64,000 nt of DNA, from NCBI RefSeq assembly GCF_018457165.1, contig NZ_JAFMNX010000002.1, forward strand, positions 124,001 through 188,000, written 5' to 3'. The position numbers were made by a program, and so were the translations under genes. The DNA comes from Tianweitania aestuarii (GTDB taxonomy: Bacteria > Pseudomonadota > Alphaproteobacteria > Rhizobiales > Rhizobiaceae). Numbering within the stretch: the stretch's first letter is position 1; every line of letters begins with the position of its first letter. This document shows positions 53,989 through 62,835 of the stretch, in pieces. Under the pieces are notes generated by a model. That model was not told where the DNA came from. It saw only the letters and a program-made list of their open reading frames with translations, and ran no database searches.

Positions 53989-55002
53989 CTACTCCGCCGC
54001 GAGATGTTCTGCGCTCGGAACGGGGCGGCCGTTCTTTTTTGCGCGGTATTCGCTGTAAGCGGCAATCAGCATGTCCTCGTCGCGAAACTGCGGCACCCAG
54101 CCGAGATCCCGCCCCCCCTTGGACACGTCCAGCACGCATTCCTCGTCGGCAATGAGGTACTGCTCGGGGTCCATCAGGGGCTTGTTCATGCGGTCGAGCA
54201 GGTCAAGCGTTCGCTTAACAGCCCAGCCTGGCGTCGGCACCAGCACCGATTTTGAACCGGCATGCTTGATGAGGTCGCCGAGCAGCTTGCGCACCGGCGG
54301 CGGTTTGAGGGAACCGAGATTATAGGCCTCGTTCGGCACGCCGGCCTTCCAGGCGAGACGGGCGGCTTCGGCGCAGTCGAACACGGAAATGAACTGGTAG
54401 GGGTTCTTGCCCGACCCGATCATCGGCACTGGCAGATTGGCGTCGATCAGCTTGAAAAGCTTTTCCAGGATGCCGAGACGACCCGGTCCGATGATGAGGC
54501 GCGGGCGAAACAGCGTGATGTCCATGCCGCGCTTGCGCCAATCGGCGGCGAGCTCCTCGGTTTTCCATTTGGACAAGCCGTATTCGCCGAGCGGCGCGAC
54601 CGGATGATCCTCCGTCATCGGCGTCGTGACGGTGTGGCCGTAGATCATGTCGGTTGTGAAATGCACGAGCTCGGGCGCGCCGGCGCTGTCCATCGCCGCG
54701 ATGATGTTTTCCGTGCCGTAATAGTTCACGGGAAAGAAGAAGTCGTGGCGTTTGGCGCGCACCTGGATCGGCGACAGCATCTTGGCCGACAGGTTGTAGA
54801 CCATGTCCTCGCCCGAAATGCCGACAGCTGCGATCGACGCCTTATCCGTGACATCGCAGGGCACGTGCCGCACGGCCGCCGCGTAATGCGGTAGCGGGCT
54901 CTTGGCGATATCCGCCACCACCACCTCTTCGCCCTCGGCTGCGAGCTTGGGGGCGAGGTGACGACCGACGAAACCATCGCCGCCGAAGATGATATGTCTC
55001 AT
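53989..55002 (-). CDS. NAD(P)-dependent epimerase/dehydratase (extended SDR)
   Basis: 337 residues of the extended short-chain dehydrogenase family. The cofactor site is IIFGGDGFVGRHL (4-16) and the catalytic pair is in GEYGLSKWK (Tyr-x3-Lys, about 142-146), with ENIIAAMDSAGAPELVHFTTDMIYG before it. It acts on nucleotide- or lipid-linked sugars. In this operon it could do the second (reductase) step that DprE2 does in mycobacteria, or make a nucleotide sugar precursor. The start overlaps the upstream stop (ATGA). The aminotransferase gene follows after 9 bp. Confidence 0.88.
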   Translation of the reverse strand: MRHIIFGGDGFVGRHLAPKLAAEGEEVVVADIAKSPLPHYAAAVRHVPCDVTDKASIAAVGISGEDMVYNLSAKMLSPIQVRAKRHDFFFPVNYYGTENIIAAMDSAGAPELVHFTTDMIYGHTVTTPMTEDHPVAPLGEYGLSKWKTEELAADWRKRGMDITLFRPRLIIGPGRLGILEKLFKLIDANLPVPMIGSGKNPYQFISVFDCAEAARLAWKAGVPNEAYNLGSLKPPPVRKLLGDLIKHAGSKSVLVPTPGWAVKRTLDLLDRMNKPLMDPEQYLIADEECVLDVSKGGRDLGWVPQFRDEDMLIAAYSEYRAKKNGRPVPSAEHLAAE

Positions 55003-55466
55003 CGGGTAAGCTCGCTTGTTTGAACGGTTGATGGATCGGACGTTGCAGGCGTGGAAGGAACCGGGCTGCCATCCGCCGACGCAACGACGTCATGACCGCT
55101 CCCGCCCTGCGCGATCAGGATGGTGCCCACACAGATCGCAGCAATGCCGGCGATGCGCCAGGCATTCAGGTCCTCGTGGAACACGAAGTAAGCGAAAATC
55201 GCCACCGCCACATAAGCAAGGCTGAGGAACGGATAGGCGAAGGACAGCTCGACCTTCGAAAGCACGAAAAGGTGCGAGGCCATGGAGATGACGAAGGTGC
55301 AGAGGCCGAGAAAGATCCAAGGGCTGAACACGATCTGAAGGATCTTCACGAGCGGGTTCACACCGGCAAAGCTCAACGGGCCAAGCGTCATCATGCCGTG
55401 CTTCAGCATCAGCTGTGCTGCCGCATTGGTCAGCACCGTGAACAGAATGAACCCGATATATCTCAT
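54999..55466 (-). CDS. Small 4-TM EamA/SMR-like protein, possible lipid-linked sugar flippase subunit
   Basis: 155 residues with four membrane helices (about 2-20, 48-66, 76-94, 103-121) and a polar Ser/Thr/Pro C-terminal tail. FTVLTNAAAQLMLKHGM and VELSFAYPFLSLAYVAVAIFAYFVFHEDLN are like the ArnE/ArnF and small multidrug resistance group. ArnE/F-type proteins flip undecaprenyl-phosphate aminoarabinose. It overlaps the epimerase start and may flip the polyprenyl-phosphate sugar made by this locus. Confidence 0.78.
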   Translation of the reverse strand: MRYIGFILFTVLTNAAAQLMLKHGMMTLGPLSFAGVNPLVKILQIVFSPWIFLGLCTFVISMASHLFVLSKVELSFAYPFLSLAYVAVAIFAYFVFHEDLNAWRIAGIAAICVGTILIAQGGSGHDVVASADGSPVPSTPATSDPSTVQTSELTR

Positions 55467-55579
55467 CGACCTGCCCTCACCGGTTTTTGTCCTACACGCT
55501 AAGACCGGAATCTTTGGTGAAACGATCCGGAAAAATTGAACAAACTTCGTTTGTTACTTTGAAGCTCTGACTCATTGTC

Positions 55580-56914
55580 TCAAACAGCATGGATCGTGCT
55601 TGGCTCCAGAGCGAGCGCCGTGCGCCGCCAGAAGTTCGACAGGAAGGCTGAGTCGCGTAGGGCTTCCAGCTCACGCCAGTTCGGAAAAGAGCGCGCAAAC
55701 ACCGCCGGGCTCATGCGCGCATCCTTGTAAGGATTGACCGCGCCTCCGGCATCAATCGCGATCGCATCCAGCCGCTCGAACAGGTGCCGCGTCGCCGCGC
55801 CGGCATCCGGAAAGTCGAGGGTGAGCGTGTAGCCGGAACGCGGAAAGGACAGCAGGCCGGGTGATGGCCGATCCCCGAAGCGCTTCAGCACGGTCAAAAA
55901 CGAGGCATGGCCGGCATTGCGTCCGGCAGCCAGCAGAGCTGGCACCGCCTCCCGCGCGGCCTCTTCCGAAACGACGCTCTGATGCTGCAACAATCCGCGC
56001 GGGCCATAAAGCCGGTTCCAGTCACGCACGCCATCCAGCGGAAAGAAATAGCTCTGATAGCCGACGCGCGATTGCTGCTTCCGCCCCTGCTTCCAGCCGT
56101 AAGCCGCATTGAAGGCGTGGATGAAAGGGCGGTTGAGCAAACTGATCGGCGGTTGGAACGGCACACGCAATCGTCCGGGTTTGGCCGCCTGAAAGTCGCC
56201 GTCATCGGCATGGTTGCCGGCCAGGAGCACACCGCACCCGGCCCGATCACCGGATGCCAGCTGGTCGATCCAGGCGACGGCGTAGGCGTTGGTGCGATCG
56301 GCCTCCGGCGCGAGATCGAAGAACGTGTTCAGATCTCGGAAGGGCGTGGCTGTTTGATCGATTGCAAGCGATGGCACCCGCATCAGCCGGATCGTTGCCG
56401 ACAGGATCAGGCCGGTCAGTCCCATGCCACCGATCGTCGCTGCGAATAGGTCGGCATTCGTTGTCGAACTGCAGTGTCGGACCTCGCCATCCGAGCGCAA
56501 CAGAACGAAGCTCTCGACATGACAGCCGAAGGTGCCGGCGCGATGGTGGTTCTTGCCGTGAATGTCGTTGGCGATCGCGCCGCCCACGCTGACGAACTGC
56601 GTGCCGGGAACCACCGGTGGAAACCAGCCCTGCCCGGCCGCATAGGCGATGATGTCGGACAGCATCACGCCGGCTTCGACCTCGATCAACCCGCTGGCCG
56701 CGTCGAAGCGGATGATGCGGTTGAGGGCGCGCATGTCGATCAGCGTGCCGAGATCGTTCAAGCAGCTGTCGCCATAAGAGCGGCCATTGCCGAAGCCAAG
56801 AAGGCTGCCATTGGCGAGAGCGCCCGCATTCAGCCGTGCGATGCCGTCAGCAGGCGAAATGCCTGACCTGCCCGAACCCGCCGGCTGACCGAAGCTGCGC
56901 AACGGCCCGTTCAT
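55580..56914 (-). CDS. DprE1-like FAD-dependent oxidase (decaprenyl-phosphoribose 2'-oxidase type)
   Basis: 444 residues. The FAD-binding core FGNGRSYGDSCLNDLGTLIDM and the loop FVSVGGAIANDIHGKNHHRAGTFGCHVES (about 107-135) match mycobacterial DprE1, including the DIHGKNHH stretch. A C-terminal YKDAR keeps the lysine that DprE1 uses in catalysis. The position of the drug-reactive DprE1 cysteine reads Thr (GYTLTLDFP). It would oxidise C2 of a polyprenyl-phosphoryl pentofuranose on the inner membrane face. ATG 56914 overlaps the stop of the HAD-UbiA gene. Confidence 0.85.
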   Translation of the reverse strand: MNGPLRSFGQPAGSGRSGISPADGIARLNAGALANGSLLGFGNGRSYGDSCLNDLGTLIDMRALNRIIRFDAASGLIEVEAGVMLSDIIAYAAGQGWFPPVVPGTQFVSVGGAIANDIHGKNHHRAGTFGCHVESFVLLRSDGEVRHCSSTTNADLFAATIGGMGLTGLILSATIRLMRVPSLAIDQTATPFRDLNTFFDLAPEADRTNAYAVAWIDQLASGDRAGCGVLLAGNHADDGDFQAAKPGRLRVPFQPPISLLNRPFIHAFNAAYGWKQGRKQQSRVGYQSYFFPLDGVRDWNRLYGPRGLLQHQSVVSEEAAREAVPALLAAGRNAGHASFLTVLKRFGDRPSPGLLSFPRSGYTLTLDFPDAGAATRHLFERLDAIAIDAGGAVNPYKDARMSPAVFARSFPNWRELEALRDSAFLSNFWRRTALALEPSTIHAV

Positions 56915-58374
56915 GGCAGAAGCACCGCGATGATCAGCAGCAGCAGCCCGATGGCAGCCATCAGCTGGCTGCGCCAATCTGTTAGAATGAAGACCACGGG
57001 ATCGTCGTGCATCTCGTCGCGCCGCGCGAGGATCCAGATCCGCAAGATCATGTAAAGGATGATCGGCGCCAGCGGCCACATCATATAGGGATGGTTGTAC
57101 TGCTCGAAGACAGCGGAGCTGTCGATATAAAGCGCCAGAACCACGACGGCGGCAAAGCCTGCGCCCATGCCGGCCTGCGCGATGACTTCCTGATCCTCCG
57201 GCCGATAACCCCGCCCTGCAATGCGCTGTTTGGCATCGGCAACCGTGGAGCGCAGTTCGACATAGCGCTTCACCAGCGCCAGCGAGAGGAAGAAGAAGAT
57301 CGAGAAAGCCAGCAGCCAGAAGGACGGATCAAAGCCGGTAGCCGCCTGCCCCGCCAGAACGCGGATGGTGTAAAGGCCGGCCAGGGTCAGCACGTCGATC
57401 AGGAGCATGCGCTTGATCGACACGGAATAAGCGGTGGTGGTCACAAGATAGGTTGCGAGAACCAGCCAGAACAAAGGCGGCAGGGAAAGCGCCGTAAGCG
57501 CGCTCACAAGAAGCAGCAGGCCTGAACACAGCAGCCCGAAAGGGATCGTCAGCATGCCGCTGGCAAAGGGGCGATGCCGCTTCGTTTTGTGCTGCCGGTC
57601 GAGCGCCAGGTCGAAGAAGTCGTTGATGATGTAAATCGCCGACGCGGCCGCGCTGAAGGACAGAAAGGCCAGCACGCAGCTGATGATGGCGGGCAGGTTG
57701 AAATACTCATGCGCCAGAAACAGCGGCACGAAGATCAGCCCGTTCTTCAGCCACTGATGAACTCGCAGCATACGCACCAGCGTTTTCCACGTCGGTTTGG
57801 GCGTGGTGATCAGTTCGCAGCCATTCGCCACCTGCCAACGCAACGCATGCCGGTCCGGTGCAATGACGATCGCGGTGCGTGCGGCGTTGAAGAGTGCGAG
57901 ATCGTGGCGGCTGTTGCCGATGTAATCGAAGCCGCCTTTGCCGTAGATGTTTTCGAGCGCCTCGACCTTGTTCTTTGAGGTCAGGTTGTGCAGCCCTTCC
58001 GTCGCAAGCACCGCATCGAACAAACCGAGATGCTCGGCGATTGCATCGGCGAACGTCTTCGGCGTGCCCGTGGCCAGAACGATCCGGCGCCCGGCGGCCT
58101 TTTCAAGCTGGATGCGAGCGAGCACTTCCTGGCGATAAGGCAAAGTGGCGGGATCGATCTCAATGCGGCGGGCAATCTCATGCTTTAACCGCGCTGGTCC
58201 GCTCAGCGCCCAGATCGGCACCATGAAGAGGAGCAAGGGATTGCGGCGCAGAAGAAGAAACAGGCCTTCCCACAGAAGGTCGGTCGCGATCAAAGTGCCA
58301 TCGAGATCAACCGCCAACGGAACGGCGGCTGCCCCTGGTTGCTCATCTCCATTCGCCCGGCCTGCTGACTTCAC
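56911..58374 (-). CDS. HAD phosphatase-UbiA prenyltransferase fusion (decaprenyl-phosphate phosphoribosyltransferase-like)
   Basis: 487 residues. Residues ~15-190 are a HAD phosphatase domain with the nucleophile motif D23-L-D25-GT and IGNSRHDLALF. Residues ~195-487 are an integral membrane UbiA domain with NDFFDLALDRQHKTKRHRP (251-269), the NDxxDxxxD motif for Mg/diphosphate binding, and nine hydrophobic helices. UbiA enzymes of the Rv3806c type move phosphoribose from PRPP to decaprenyl-phosphate; the HAD part could remove the 5-phosphate. GTG 58374 has GGGGAG 8 nt upstream. It is the first gene of the operon. Confidence 0.85.
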   Translation of the reverse strand: MKSAGRANGDEQPGAAAVPLAVDLDGTLIATDLLWEGLFLLLRRNPLLLFMVPIWALSGPARLKHEIARRIEIDPATLPYRQEVLARIQLEKAAGRRIVLATGTPKTFADAIAEHLGLFDAVLATEGLHNLTSKNKVEALENIYGKGGFDYIGNSRHDLALFNAARTAIVIAPDRHALRWQVANGCELITTPKPTWKTLVRMLRVHQWLKNGLIFVPLFLAHEYFNLPAIISCVLAFLSFSAAASAIYIINDFFDLALDRQHKTKRHRPFASGMLTIPFGLLCSGLLLLVSALTALSLPPLFWLVLATYLVTTTAYSVSIKRMLLIDVLTLAGLYTIRVLAGQAATGFDPSFWLLAFSIFFFLSLALVKRYVELRSTVADAKQRIAGRGYRPEDQEVIAQAGMGAGFAAVVVLALYIDSSAVFEQYNHPYMMWPLAPIILYMILRIWILARRDEMHDDPVVFILTDWRSQLMAAIGLLLLIIAVLLP

Positions 58375-58612
58375 GTCATGATCTCCCCGGCTCGGCTATG
58401 GCAGCAAAAGGATTGGGGAAGGTTAAGGCAGAGGTTGCGGTAAGATCTGCGGTGCGGTTGTTGTTTATACGCCTAATGCTTTGTCAACAAAGCGCACGCG
58501 TCTCCCAAAGGAACTGTCACCCGCAAGCCATTGCTTCATATCAGGCAGCACTGATGTAAAGGAACGCCTCGGCGAAAACGGGATTGTGATGGCATCATCA
58601 CAGGAGACCCTC

Positions 58613-59428
58613 ATGCCCTTTATCCAGACCGCAGATGAAACCGAACTCTTCTATAATGACTGGGGCACCGGCAAGCCGGTCATTCTGATCCATGGCTGGC
58701 CGCTCGACGGTGACATGTGGGAATATCAGTGGCCGACGCTGACGGCAAAGGGCCATCGCGTCATCACTTATGACCGTCGCGGCTTTGGCCGGTCCAGCCA
58801 GCCCTTTAGCGGCTATGACTATGACACGCTTGCAAGCGACCTGCAGACCATCATCGAAACGCTGGACCTGCACGACGTCTCGCTCGTCGGCTTTTCCATG
58901 GGTGGCGGCGAAGTCGCCCGCTACATCGGAAAATATGGAACCGCGCGCCTGTCGAAGGCAGCGCTGATATCCGCCGTGACGCCATATCTCCTGAAAACCG
59001 CAGATAATCCCGACGGCGTCGACAAATCGGTATTCGACGACATGGTGGAACAGCTGCGCAAGGACCGGCCGGCCTTTCTGGCGAGCTTCGGCAAGCAGTT
59101 CTTCGGCGCGGGCATGCTCAACTTTTCCGTCAGCGCCGAGATCATGCAATGGGCTTCCAACGTCGCGATGATGGGCTCGCCCAAGGGCACGATCGATTGC
59201 GTGCGCGCCTTCTCGGAAACGGACTTCCGCGCTGATCTCGCCAAGTTCGACCTGCCGACCCTGATCATTCATGGCGAGGATGATGCCACGGTGCCGATCA
59301 AGGCAGCCGGCGAGCAGGCCGCCAAGCTGATCCCATCGGCAACGTTCAAGCGCTACAGCGGCGCACCGCATGGCCTGTTCTTCACCGACAAGGACAAGTT
59401 GACCGCCGATCTTTTGGCGTTCCTCTAA
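58613..59428 (+). CDS. Alpha/beta hydrolase, non-heme chloroperoxidase-like
   Basis: 271 residues. The triad is visible as Ser in GFSMGG (about 95), Asp in HGEDDATVP (about 222) and His in GAPHGLFF (about 250). ILIHGWPLDGDMWEYQ forms the oxyanion region. Cofactor-free haloperoxidases/esterases of this group have this shape. AGGAG is 7 nt before ATG 58613; no signal peptide. A strong terminator follows. Confidence 0.9.
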   Translation: MPFIQTADETELFYNDWGTGKPVILIHGWPLDGDMWEYQWPTLTAKGHRVITYDRRGFGRSSQPFSGYDYDTLASDLQTIIETLDLHDVSLVGFSMGGGEVARYIGKYGTARLSKAALISAVTPYLLKTADNPDGVDKSVFDDMVEQLRKDRPAFLASFGKQFFGAGMLNFSVSAEIMQWASNVAMMGSPKGTIDCVRAFSETDFRADLAKFDLPTLIIHGEDDATVPIKAAGEQAAKLIPSATFKRYSGAPHGLFFTDKDKLTADLLAFL

Positions 59429-59435
59429 AAACAAC

Positions 59436-59461
59436 AAAGGGGACCTTCGGGTCCCCTTTTT
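59436..59461 (+). terminator. Rho-independent terminator, alpha/beta hydrolase / nitroreductase junction
   Basis: Perfect 10-bp stem AAAGGGGACC / GGTCCCCTTT, TTCG loop and TTTTT tail, between convergent genes. Confidence 0.9.
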
Positions 59462-59486
59462 AATTTCGGATCGTCAAGGGCCAGGC

Positions 59487-60197
59487 TTACTTGACGAAGG
59501 TCACCCAGTTGTCGAGCTGCTCGCGCTCGGTGCGGAAATTGTTCTCCGGCTTCGACGTGTCTTCGTAGCCGAGCGCCATCCCGCAAACCACGACTTCCTC
59601 ATCGGGAATGCCGAGGATCGGTCGGATCTCCTTGTGATACGGCGCGAACGCTGCCTGCGGACAGGTATGCAGGCCCCTTGCCCGCGCTGCGATCATCACG
59701 GTCTGCAGCATCATGCCGTGATCGAGCCATGACCCCTGGTTCAAGCGACGATCGATGGTGAAGATGATGCCGACCGGCGCATCGAAGAACACGAAGTTGC
59801 GGTCGTGCTGGGCACGCATACGCTCGACTTCCCGACGCTGGATGCCAAGCGCATTGTAAAGCGCATAGCCGACGGTGCGCCGGCGCGTCAGATAGGGTTC
59901 GAAGAACTTGTCGGGGTAATAGCGATATTCCTCCCACTCGATCTTCTCGGCGCGAATACCGGAGCCGAGAATGGCGTCGGCGATCTTCGCCTTCACCTCG
60001 CCTTGAACGACATAGGCCTTCCAGGGCTGCATGTTCGTGCCCGAAGGCGCACGCGAGCCGAGATCCAGGATATCCCGGATAAGGTAATCGTCCACCGGCT
60101 TCGGCAGGAAGGCGCGCACAGACCGGCGCGTCAGGATTGCCTCGTCGATGATTTCAGTTTCAGAGCGTTCATCGCTCTGCAAGTTGGGAGCAAGCAT
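59487..60197 (-). CDS. Nitroreductase family flavoprotein
   Basis: 236 residues. TRRSVRAFLPKPV (FMN phosphate site, about 23-35), RAPSGTNMQPWKAYVV and the C-terminal VCGMALGYEDTSKPENNFRTER match the nitroreductase family. These FMN enzymes reduce nitro groups or quinones with NAD(P)H in the cytosol. ATG 60197 has AAGGA 8 nt upstream. The 200 bp to the RidA gene hold a small CTTAGA/TCTAAG dyad at 60330-60343. Confidence 0.88.
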   Translation of the reverse strand: MLAPNLQSDERSETEIIDEAILTRRSVRAFLPKPVDDYLIRDILDLGSRAPSGTNMQPWKAYVVQGEVKAKIADAILGSGIRAEKIEWEEYRYYPDKFFEPYLTRRRTVGYALYNALGIQRREVERMRAQHDRNFVFFDAPVGIIFTIDRRLNQGSWLDHGMMLQTVMIAARARGLHTCPQAAFAPYHKEIRPILGIPDEEVVVCGMALGYEDTSKPENNFRTEREQLDNWVTFVK

Positions 60198-60356
60198 CGC
60201 CTTCGTCCTTCGGGAATCGACCGATCGATCCGCATGGCGGTTAATCAGGGTCGATTGGCACGATTTTGCGGATCGGGCAATCACATGGGGGTGCCTACAC
60301 CCCGGAAGTTGTTCGCACTTTTGGTAACACTTAGAAATCTAAGCTCTTGTTATGGA

Positions 60357-60392
60357 GGCTGGCCGGCACGTTTCGATACGTGCCGGCCAGCC
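60357..60392 (-). terminator. Strong hairpin without T run, 3' of the RidA gene
   Basis: Perfect 14-bp stem GGCTGGCCGGCACG / CGTGCCGGCCAGCC with an 8-nt loop, 8 bp after the RidA stop on the minus strand. No clear T run follows, so it may act with Rho or protect the 3' end. Confidence 0.6.
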
Positions 60393-60399
60393 GAAATTA

Positions 60400-60741
60400 T
60401 CAGGCAGCGGCCACCACGATGACCTCGACCTTGTAGTCTGGCGTAGCGAGCTTGGCTTCACCGGTCGCACGCGCAGGAGCATCCTTGCCGCCGACCCAGG
60501 CATCCCAAACCGCGTTCATTTCAGCGAAATCGGCCATATCTGCGAGCCAGATCTGGGCGGAAAGGATCTTCGACTTGTCGGAGCCCGCTTCCTTCAGGAT
60601 GCTTTCGACCTCGGCCAAAGCGGACTTGGTCTGCTCCGTCACGGTCTTGCCTTCGCCAACCTGGCCGGCGAGGTAGATGGTGTTGTTGTAGATCACGGCT
60701 TCGCTCATGCGAGCGCCTGCGTTGATACGGCGAATGGTCAT
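60400..60741 (-). CDS. RidA family protein
   Basis: 113 residues. The RidA fold motifs are IYNNTIYLAGQVGEG, TEQTKSALAEVESILKEAG and ARATGEAKLATPDYKVEVIVVAA, whose Arg/Glu pair forms the active site. These proteins hydrolyse reactive enamine/imine products of PLP enzymes. AGGAG lies 7 nt before ATG 60741. Confidence 0.9.
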   Translation of the reverse strand: MTIRRINAGARMSEAVIYNNTIYLAGQVGEGKTVTEQTKSALAEVESILKEAGSDKSKILSAQIWLADMADFAEMNAVWDAWVGGKDAPARATGEAKLATPDYKVEVIVVAAA

Positions 60742-60814
60742 GGATCAGCTCCTGCGTTCTGAAAACAGGAGCTGCTTAACCGCAATCAGCCGTGGGTGGA
60801 ACCTCTACAAAACC

Positions 60815-61135
60815 TCAATCGCGCTCGGTGAAGTAGTAATTCCAGTTCTCGCAGGTGTAGCCGATATAACAGGACCGCTTGTCCTGCGTCGGCGTGAAGG
60901 CTGGATGCAGGTAGTGATTGCCGGCGTCGCAGAAGCGCGCATCGGACACGAAGCGCTTGTAAGTGTGCGGGCCAGTCGTCACCACGGCCGCACCCCGTTC
61001 GACGATGACCGATTTGGCCTGTGCGCAGGAAAGCTGGCTGACATCGGTGCGCGGCGCAGCCATTGCAGAAGCGGTCGTGATGCTCAGCAGCGCAACTGCA
61101 ACAAGCGCCTTCGAAGGTTTGGTGGACATCTGCAT
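60815..61135 (-). CDS. Small exported Cys-containing protein of unknown function
   Basis: 106 residues with a signal peptide (KALVAVALLSITTASAMA, cleavage near 26). The mature protein has four cysteines (SCAQAK, RFCDAG, SCYIGYTCEN) and aromatic residues at its end, suggesting a disulfide-stabilised periplasmic domain. I chose ATG 61135 because GGGAG then has 7 nt spacing; an ATG 6 nt earlier is possible. The family is not recognised. Confidence 0.7.
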   Translation of the reverse strand: MQMSTKPSKALVAVALLSITTASAMAAPRTDVSQLSCAQAKSVIVERGAAVVTTGPHTYKRFVSDARFCDAGNHYLHPAFTPTQDKRSCYIGYTCENWNYYFTERD

Positions 61136-61194
61136 GATCATGCTCCCGATCGATTGTCGTTTTAACGCCGAGAGCAGCGAAGCGATCCGATCAA

Positions 61195-61602
61195 TCACGC
61201 AACCTTGCGAAACACCCAAAGCTTCGACAGCACGAAGGTGATGACCGGCACGCTTGCAACAGCGACGCCGAGCGCCAACCAGTCCGGCGAATAGGTGAAG
61301 GACGTCAATGTAACGAGCACTGTCTGCCCTGCCACGAAGCCGCAGACCGCCGTTACCAGGAACCGCGGCAGGCGATGACGATGCCGGCGCTCCTCGCCTT
61401 TCAGCTGAAAGGTGAACTGCACATGCCCGAAATAGGAAACGAGCACGGCCGCGATGAAGCCGATCGGGTTGGCGAACGTGACCGGCAGCCACTGCGCAGC
61501 GATCAACGCCGCGGTGTAATGCACGATCGTCGCTGCCACACCGACGGACGCAAAGGCCAGAACCTCGCGCGACAGCGCATCGGACCGAAATGCCGACATC
61601 AT
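61195..61602 (-). CDS. GtrA-family small membrane protein
   Basis: 135 residues with four membrane helices. AFASVGVAATIVHYTAALIAAQWL, NPIGFIAAVLVSYFGHVQFTF and VLSKLWVFRKVA at the end are GtrA-type. GtrA-like proteins move or handle polyprenyl-phosphate sugars together with a GtrB-type transferase. The ATG overlaps the stop of the glycosyltransferase gene by 4 bp, so they form a functional pair. Confidence 0.88.
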   Translation of the reverse strand: MMSAFRSDALSREVLAFASVGVAATIVHYTAALIAAQWLPVTFANPIGFIAAVLVSYFGHVQFTFQLKGEERRHRHRLPRFLVTAVCGFVAGQTVLVTLTSFTYSPDWLALGVAVASVPVITFVLSKLWVFRKVA

Positions 61603-62588
61603 GGTCGCTCGGCCTTCTCTTGCTTGAGGCCGTACAGGCCTCCCGTCAGATAGATCGGGCGCCGCTTGGTTTCCGAATAGATGCGGCCAAGATATTCCCC
61701 GATAATGCCAAGCCCAACCAGCTGCATGCCGCCGAGAAAGAGAACGGCTGCCAGCAAGGAGGCGTAGCCCGGCACGTCGATGCCGAGGATGATCGTTCGC
61801 CCGATAATGATCACGCCATAGACGAAGGCCACAACGGCGACAAACAAGCCAAGATAGCTCCAGATGCGCAGCGGCAGCGTGGAAAACGACGTGATGCCAT
61901 CCAGCGCGAAATTCCAGAGCCGCCAGTAATTGAATTTGGTCGTACCGCGCTGACGAACTGGACGCTCGTAGTCCACCACAGCGGTGGGGAACCCAACCCA
62001 GGCGAATAATCCCTTCATGAAGCGCACGCGCTCCGGCAAAGCCCGCAAGGCGGCCACCACGCGCTTGTCCATCAAGCGGTAATCCCCGACATCCGCGGGT
62101 ATTTTCGACGGGCTGATGCGGTTGAACACGCGATAGAAGTTGCCGGCCGAAACTCGCTTCAACTGGGTGTCGTCGAACCGCGACACCCGCCGCGCCACAA
62201 CGACGTCATAGCCCTGGCGCCAGAGGTCGACCATGTCGATCAGGAGTTCAGGCGGATCCTGCAGGTCGACATCCATGACCACGACCATATCGCCACCCGC
62301 ATGATCGAGGCCGGCTGTCATCGCAGCCTCCTTGCCGAAATTGCGTGTGAGATCCACGATCTTGGCACGTTGGTCTGCGCGATGCAGTTGCACCAGCTTC
62401 AGAAGCGTTGCGTCGGACGAGCCGTCGTTGACGAAGACAATGTCCCATTGAACATCCATATCGTCGAGATGCGGCGCGATGGTCCGCCAGAAATGGTCGA
62501 GCGCATCTTCCTCGTTGTAACAAGGCACGATGATCGAAAGCCGTGGCGGTTCGGTTCCAAGAGATCTTGCGACAAGAGCGTCTGACAC
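61599..62588 (-). CDS. GT2 polyprenyl-phosphate glycosyltransferase (GtrB/DPM1-like)
   Basis: 329 residues. The GT2 catalytic domain has SIIVPCYNEEDAL (18-30), VNDGSSDAT, and the DxD metal site at Asp106-Asp108 (MDVDLQDPPE), then the RQRGTTKFN loop. Two C-terminal helices (about 240-265, 275-300) anchor it. It would move a sugar from a nucleotide donor to polyprenyl-phosphate at the inner face, for flipping by GtrA. The two genes end 10 kb from the possible GT-C proteins. Confidence 0.9.
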   Translation of the reverse strand: MSDALVARSLGTEPPRLSIIVPCYNEEDALDHFWRTIAPHLDDMDVQWDIVFVNDGSSDATLLKLVQLHRADQRAKIVDLTRNFGKEAAMTAGLDHAGGDMVVVMDVDLQDPPELLIDMVDLWRQGYDVVVARRVSRFDDTQLKRVSAGNFYRVFNRISPSKIPADVGDYRLMDKRVVAALRALPERVRFMKGLFAWVGFPTAVVDYERPVRQRGTTKFNYWRLWNFALDGITSFSTLPLRIWSYLGLFVAVVAFVYGVIIIGRTIILGIDVPGYASLLAAVLFLGGMQLVGLGIIGEYLGRIYSETKRRPIYLTGGLYGLKQEKAERP

Positions 62589-62835
62589 GATGGTTCAACA
62601 GGTCCGTTGATACGACAAGCTACATCGGTGGCTCGTGAGAACATCTGCCGCGAACCACATGATCGCCTTGCCACGGCAGGAATGAAGATCGGGAAAACGA
62701 AAACGGAAAAATGCGCTTCAGCACCCGTTTTGAGCCTGCCTTCTCGATTTCTGCACCCGCTCGCGAATTTGGCTGGAGAAAACATGCGCATCTCAGTTGA
62801 TTGTGCGCAGTCTTTTCTTTATGCGGGCATTCGAC

